In this document: positions 6,237 to 8,460 of the stretch, in pieces | Position numbering within the stretch: position 1 is the stretch's first letter | How the letters are laid out: each line of letters starts with the position of its first letter | Source: Patescibacteria group bacterium | GTDB taxonomy: Bacteria; Patescibacteriota; Gracilibacteria; UBA1369; JAHJTR01 | Reading direction: 5' to 3' | DNA length: 8,460 nucleotides | Assembly: GCA_018829865.1 (NCBI GenBank) | Contig: JAHJTR010000063.1 | Coordinates: forward strand, 1-8,460 | Program-made: the position numbers and the translations under genes | Notes under the pieces: generated by a model | Seen by the model: only the letters and a program-made list of their open reading frames with translations | Database searches by the model: none | Told to the model about the DNA's origin: nothing

Positions 6237-8048
6237 CTACCCCGTCACAATAATCGGCAACACAAGAGGTCTACGATCAAGTTGTTTATGTGCATTCCGA
6301 GCAATACTCCCGGCAACAAACTTCTTCAAATCATCCCAACTAGCCTTAGGATCCTTTTCTAAAAGCGCTTCATAAGCCTTTTTACTCTCAGTAACAATCT
6401 CCTTCTCAATTTTATCCGTCTCTTTCAAATACAAAAACCCCCTACTTATTAACATAGGCGTTTTTATAAGTTTCTTAGTCGTTTTATCCGCCTTAAAAAG
6501 CACAATAGCAATCCCATTCTCCGCCATCTCCTGCCTTTCCTTAATAACAGTCGCACTTGTATCTCCAATCCCAAGCCCATCCACAATTACATATTTACTC
6601 TCAACCTTCTCCTCTTTAAGTTTAACCTTCTCATTATTAATCTCAATAACCGAGCCATTATCAGCATAAATAATATTCTCTTCTTTAAGCCCCATTTCAA
6701 TCCCAAGTTGCCCATGAGCCTTCCTCATATAAAGCAGCCCATGCACAGGAATCAAATTTTTCGGCTTAACCAAGCTCAGCATCAGCTTCAAATCCTCTTT
6801 TTTTCCATGTCCTGAAGTATGCACATCCATAATATTATTAGAGATCACATTCGCCCCCAAGTAACAAAGATTATTAATAGTGGCCGTAATCGCCTTCTCA
6901 TTCCCAATAATCGGAGATGATGAAAGCACAATAGTATCATTTTTCTTAATTTTAATATGAGGATGATCAGCCGCCGCCATTCGAGTCAAAGCCGAAACAG
7001 CCTCACCTTGGCTACCGGTAGTTAAAATTAGAGCATTAGGATCACCATGATTCTTATATTTCCGAATATCCCTAATAGTCCCTTTTGGATAACTCAAATA
7101 CCCAAGTTTAGTGGCAATTTCAATATTATCAACCATACTGCGCCCACTCACATAAATCGGTCGTTGATGTTTAATTGCAGAGCTCACAATTTGCTGAATC
7201 CTCCCTATTAAAGAAGAAAAACTCGCAATAATAATGCGACCGGGAGTGTTTTTAATAATATCATCAAGAGTTTTACCGATAGATTTTTCACTCACAGTAT
7301 GCCCGGGATTCAAAGCGTTCGTACTATCACTCATCAAAGCAATTACATTCTGGCCGCTTAAAGCCGCAATTTTAGAAAAATCAGCCAATTTATTATCAGC
7401 CGGAGTAAAATCAAACTTAAAATCACCAGTATGCACAACTTTCCCTTGAGGAGTATCAATAATCACCCCAACACCATCCGGAATCGAATGATTCACTCTA
7501 AAGAAATTCAAAGTAAAACAACCGAGCCGCAGTGTCTCATCAGGATCAATAGTATTCAGCTTCGCCACTTTAGCGTAACCAAATTCCTCAAGCCGTTTCC
7601 TAACAAGCCCCATAGTCAACTTTGTCCCAAAAATAGGAATATTGCCAAGTTTAGGAAAGAAATAAGGAATACCGCCCGTATGATCCAAATGACCATGAGT
7701 AATAAAAATCCCTCTAATCCTATCAATTTTATCTTCAAGATAAGAGATATCAGGGATCACATAGTCAACCCCAAGCATATCATCTTCGGGGAATTGAAAT
7801 CCCATATCCAAAATAAAAATATCCCGTCCATATTCAAACACAGTCATATTTTTCCCCACCTCTTCAAGCCCGCCAAGCGGAATTATCCTTAAAGAAGGGT
7901 GTTTGCTCGCATGAGGAGCCTGTTTTTTGTGGTTAGGGTGTTTAGCGTGTGGCCTGCGCTTAAAAAAAGATCGTTTCGGGCTATTCCCGGAAACAATTTT
8001 CTTCCCCTCGCCCACTGAGTTCTTGAGCCACTTGTCCAGATTGTTCAT
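6237..8048 (-). CDS. rnj: Ribonuclease J (metallo-beta-lactamase / beta-CASP RNase)
   Basis: RNase J is a zinc-dependent nuclease with endo- and 5'-3' exonuclease activity in mRNA turnover and rRNA maturation, and it is a core decay enzyme in many bacteria without RNase E. The 603-aa protein has the family start LRIIPLGGLEEVGKNM (53-68). The zinc-binding HGHLDHTGG follows at 118-126 (H118, H120, D122, H123), then NHSIPD with H187 and HTGDFKFD with D209. The beta-CASP part includes SDSTN (240-244), TTGSQGE (343-349), DVHTSGHG (408-415) and PVHG (434-437). The C-terminal domain ends with RRPLVLPIIV. The first 52 residues are an extra basic, His/Pro/Lys-rich region absent from typical RNase J of about 555 aa. 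The ATG at 8046-8048 has no strong Shine-Dalgarno; the next Met is residue 68, inside the core. Stop is TAG. Confidence 0.96.
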   Translation of the reverse strand: MNNLDKWLKNSVGEGKKIVSGNSPKRSFFKRRPHAKHPNHKKQAPHASKHPSLRIIPLGGLEEVGKNMTVFEYGRDIFILDMGFQFPEDDMLGVDYVIPDISYLEDKIDRIRGIFITHGHLDHTGGIPYFFPKLGNIPIFGTKLTMGLVRKRLEEFGYAKVAKLNTIDPDETLRLGCFTLNFFRVNHSIPDGVGVIIDTPQGKVVHTGDFKFDFTPADNKLADFSKIAALSGQNVIALMSDSTNALNPGHTVSEKSIGKTLDDIIKNTPGRIIIASFSSLIGRIQQIVSSAIKHQRPIYVSGRSMVDNIEIATKLGYLSYPKGTIRDIRKYKNHGDPNALILTTGSQGEAVSALTRMAAADHPHIKIKKNDTIVLSSSPIIGNEKAITATINNLCYLGANVISNNIMDVHTSGHGKKEDLKLMLSLVKPKNLIPVHGLLYMRKAHGQLGIEMGLKEENIIYADNGSVIEINNEKVKLKEEKVESKYVIVDGLGIGDTSATVIKERQEMAENGIAIVLFKADKTTKKLIKTPMLISRGFLYLKETDKIEKEIVTESKKAYEALLEKDPKASWDDLKKFVAGSIARNAHKQLDRRPLVLPIIVTG

Positions 8049-8095
8049 ATTTATTCACTTATATCTACTATATACTGCTTTTTAATTCATAGTTT

Positions 8096-8112
8096 GTTAT
8101 AACTATTATAAC
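8096..8112. repeat. Inverted repeat GTTATAA-CTA-TTATAAC between divergent genes
   Basis: Two perfect 7-bp arms (8096-8102 and 8106-8112) flank CTA, midway between the RNase J start (8048) and the murD start (8139). Each arm contains TATAAC on one strand, so the repeat may be back-to-back -10 elements for the two divergent genes. It could also be an operator controlling both. No good -35 is seen for the murD side. Confidence 0.4.
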
Positions 8113-8125
8113 TTAACCGGCTCAA
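8096..8125 (-). promoter_or_regulatory. Possible RNase J promoter
   Basis: On the minus strand TTGAGC (8120-8125) and TATAAC (8096-8101) are 18 bp apart, giving a start near 8089 and a leader of about 40 nt. A perfect TATAAT also lies at 8105-8110 but has no suitable -35. Several TATA-like words in this AT-rich gap make the exact choice uncertain. Confidence 0.35.
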
Positions 8126-8138
8126 AATAGCCATAGCA

Positions 8139-8460
8139 ATGAAGAATAAGAAAATCGCCATCATAGGTTTTGGTAAGGAGGGTAAAGACGCCCACAAGTA
8201 TTTAATTGCCCTTGGTTGCAAGAATATTACGATTTGTGATCAAAATAAAAGTTTAAAAGGAGTTAAAGGCGCTAAATTGCAGCTCGGAAAAGACTATTTA
8301 GATGAAATTGGAAGTTTTGATATTATTTTTAGGAGTCCCGGAGTGCCTTTTTTGCATGTGCAAAAACTTGTGCATAACTATGTGCAAAAATCAGGGGGTA
8401 AAATACCGCTTATTACAAGTGTAACCAAGTACTTCTTTCAGCATTGCAAAGCCAAAATAA
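8139..8460 (+). CDS. murD: UDP-N-acetylmuramoyl-L-alanine--D-glutamate ligase, N-terminal part
   Basis: MurD adds D-glutamate to UDP-MurNAc-L-alanine in the cytoplasm, using ATP, during peptidoglycan precursor synthesis. The visible 107 codons cover the N-terminal UDP-binding Rossmann-like domain. It begins MKNKKIAIIGFGKEGKDA with the glycine motif GFGKEG at 10-15 and continues with TICDQN (31-36). SPGVP (66-70) matches the ASPGI stretch of E. coli MurD. The P-loop and catalytic domains lie beyond the window. The start ATG at 8139-8141 has an in-frame TAA upstream (8109-8111) and no clear Shine-Dalgarno. It is divergent from RNase J and the only plus-strand gene here. Other Mur ligases (MurC, MurE, MurF) start differently, and the KEG-type glycine motif with SPGVP favours MurD. 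The frame is open to the window edge. Confidence 0.85.
   Translation, partial: MKNKKIAIIGFGKEGKDAHKYLIALGCKNITICDQNKSLKGVKGAKLQLGKDYLDEIGSFDIIFRSPGVPFLHVQKLVHNYVQKSGGKIPLITSVTKYFFQHCKAKI

Noticed and set aside
6177..6362. Small plus-strand frame across the RNase J stop
   Set aside because: Two thirds is antisense to the conserved RNase J C-terminus; no ribosome-binding site or motif is seen.
520..8048. Alternative genetic code with TGA read as glycine
   Set aside because: All five complete genes are open in the standard code, glycines at conserved motifs are encoded without any need for TGA, and no frame extends meaningfully by TGA read-through.

Overview
The window looks like part of a bacterial chromosome with AT-rich, compact, standard-code genes. 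It carries housekeeping functions: tmRNA, the transcription-repair coupling factor Mfd, the DNA polymerase III beta clamp DnaN, ribonuclease J, and the start of the peptidoglycan ligase MurD. The lineage cannot be fixed from sequence alone. A low-GC bacterium with RNase J, an unusually long tmRNA tag and a type II toxin-antitoxin pair is compatible with the Patescibacteria/CPR (for example a Peregrinibacteria-like genome), but that is inference. No complete gene ends in TGA and none needs TGA read as an amino acid, so the Gracilibacteria-type code 25 is not indicated.

Layout from left to right: (1) 1-443, minus strand, a complete 443-nt ssrA (tmRNA) gene whose encoded CCA end lies exactly at base 1, with a promoter at 466-493. 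(2) 520-4871, minus strand, a dnaN-mfd operon transcribed toward ssrA. (3) 4872-5435, a 564-bp gene-free region just upstream of dnaN. It has an AT-rich palindrome, one perfect and several near DnaA boxes, and a C/A-only block of short repeats; it is a candidate replication origin. (4) 5436-6105, minus strand, a two-gene toxin-antitoxin operon (ribbon-helix-helix antitoxin first, RelE/ParE-like toxin second) with a strong promoter overlapped by a perfect palindrome. (5) 6237-8048, minus strand, RNase J with a basic, histidine-rich N-terminal extension. (6) 8049-8138, a short divergent promoter region centred on a 7-bp inverted repeat. (7) 8139-8460, plus strand, the Rossmann domain of MurD, running off the window.

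Functionally the left half groups replication (DnaN), clearing of stalled RNA polymerase (Mfd) and rescue of stalled ribosomes (tmRNA), all read in the same direction away from the candidate origin. ssrA and dnaN have near-identical promoter elements. The toxin-antitoxin pair sits between the candidate origin and RNase J and is less strand-skewed in base composition than its neighbours, so it may be a later insertion.
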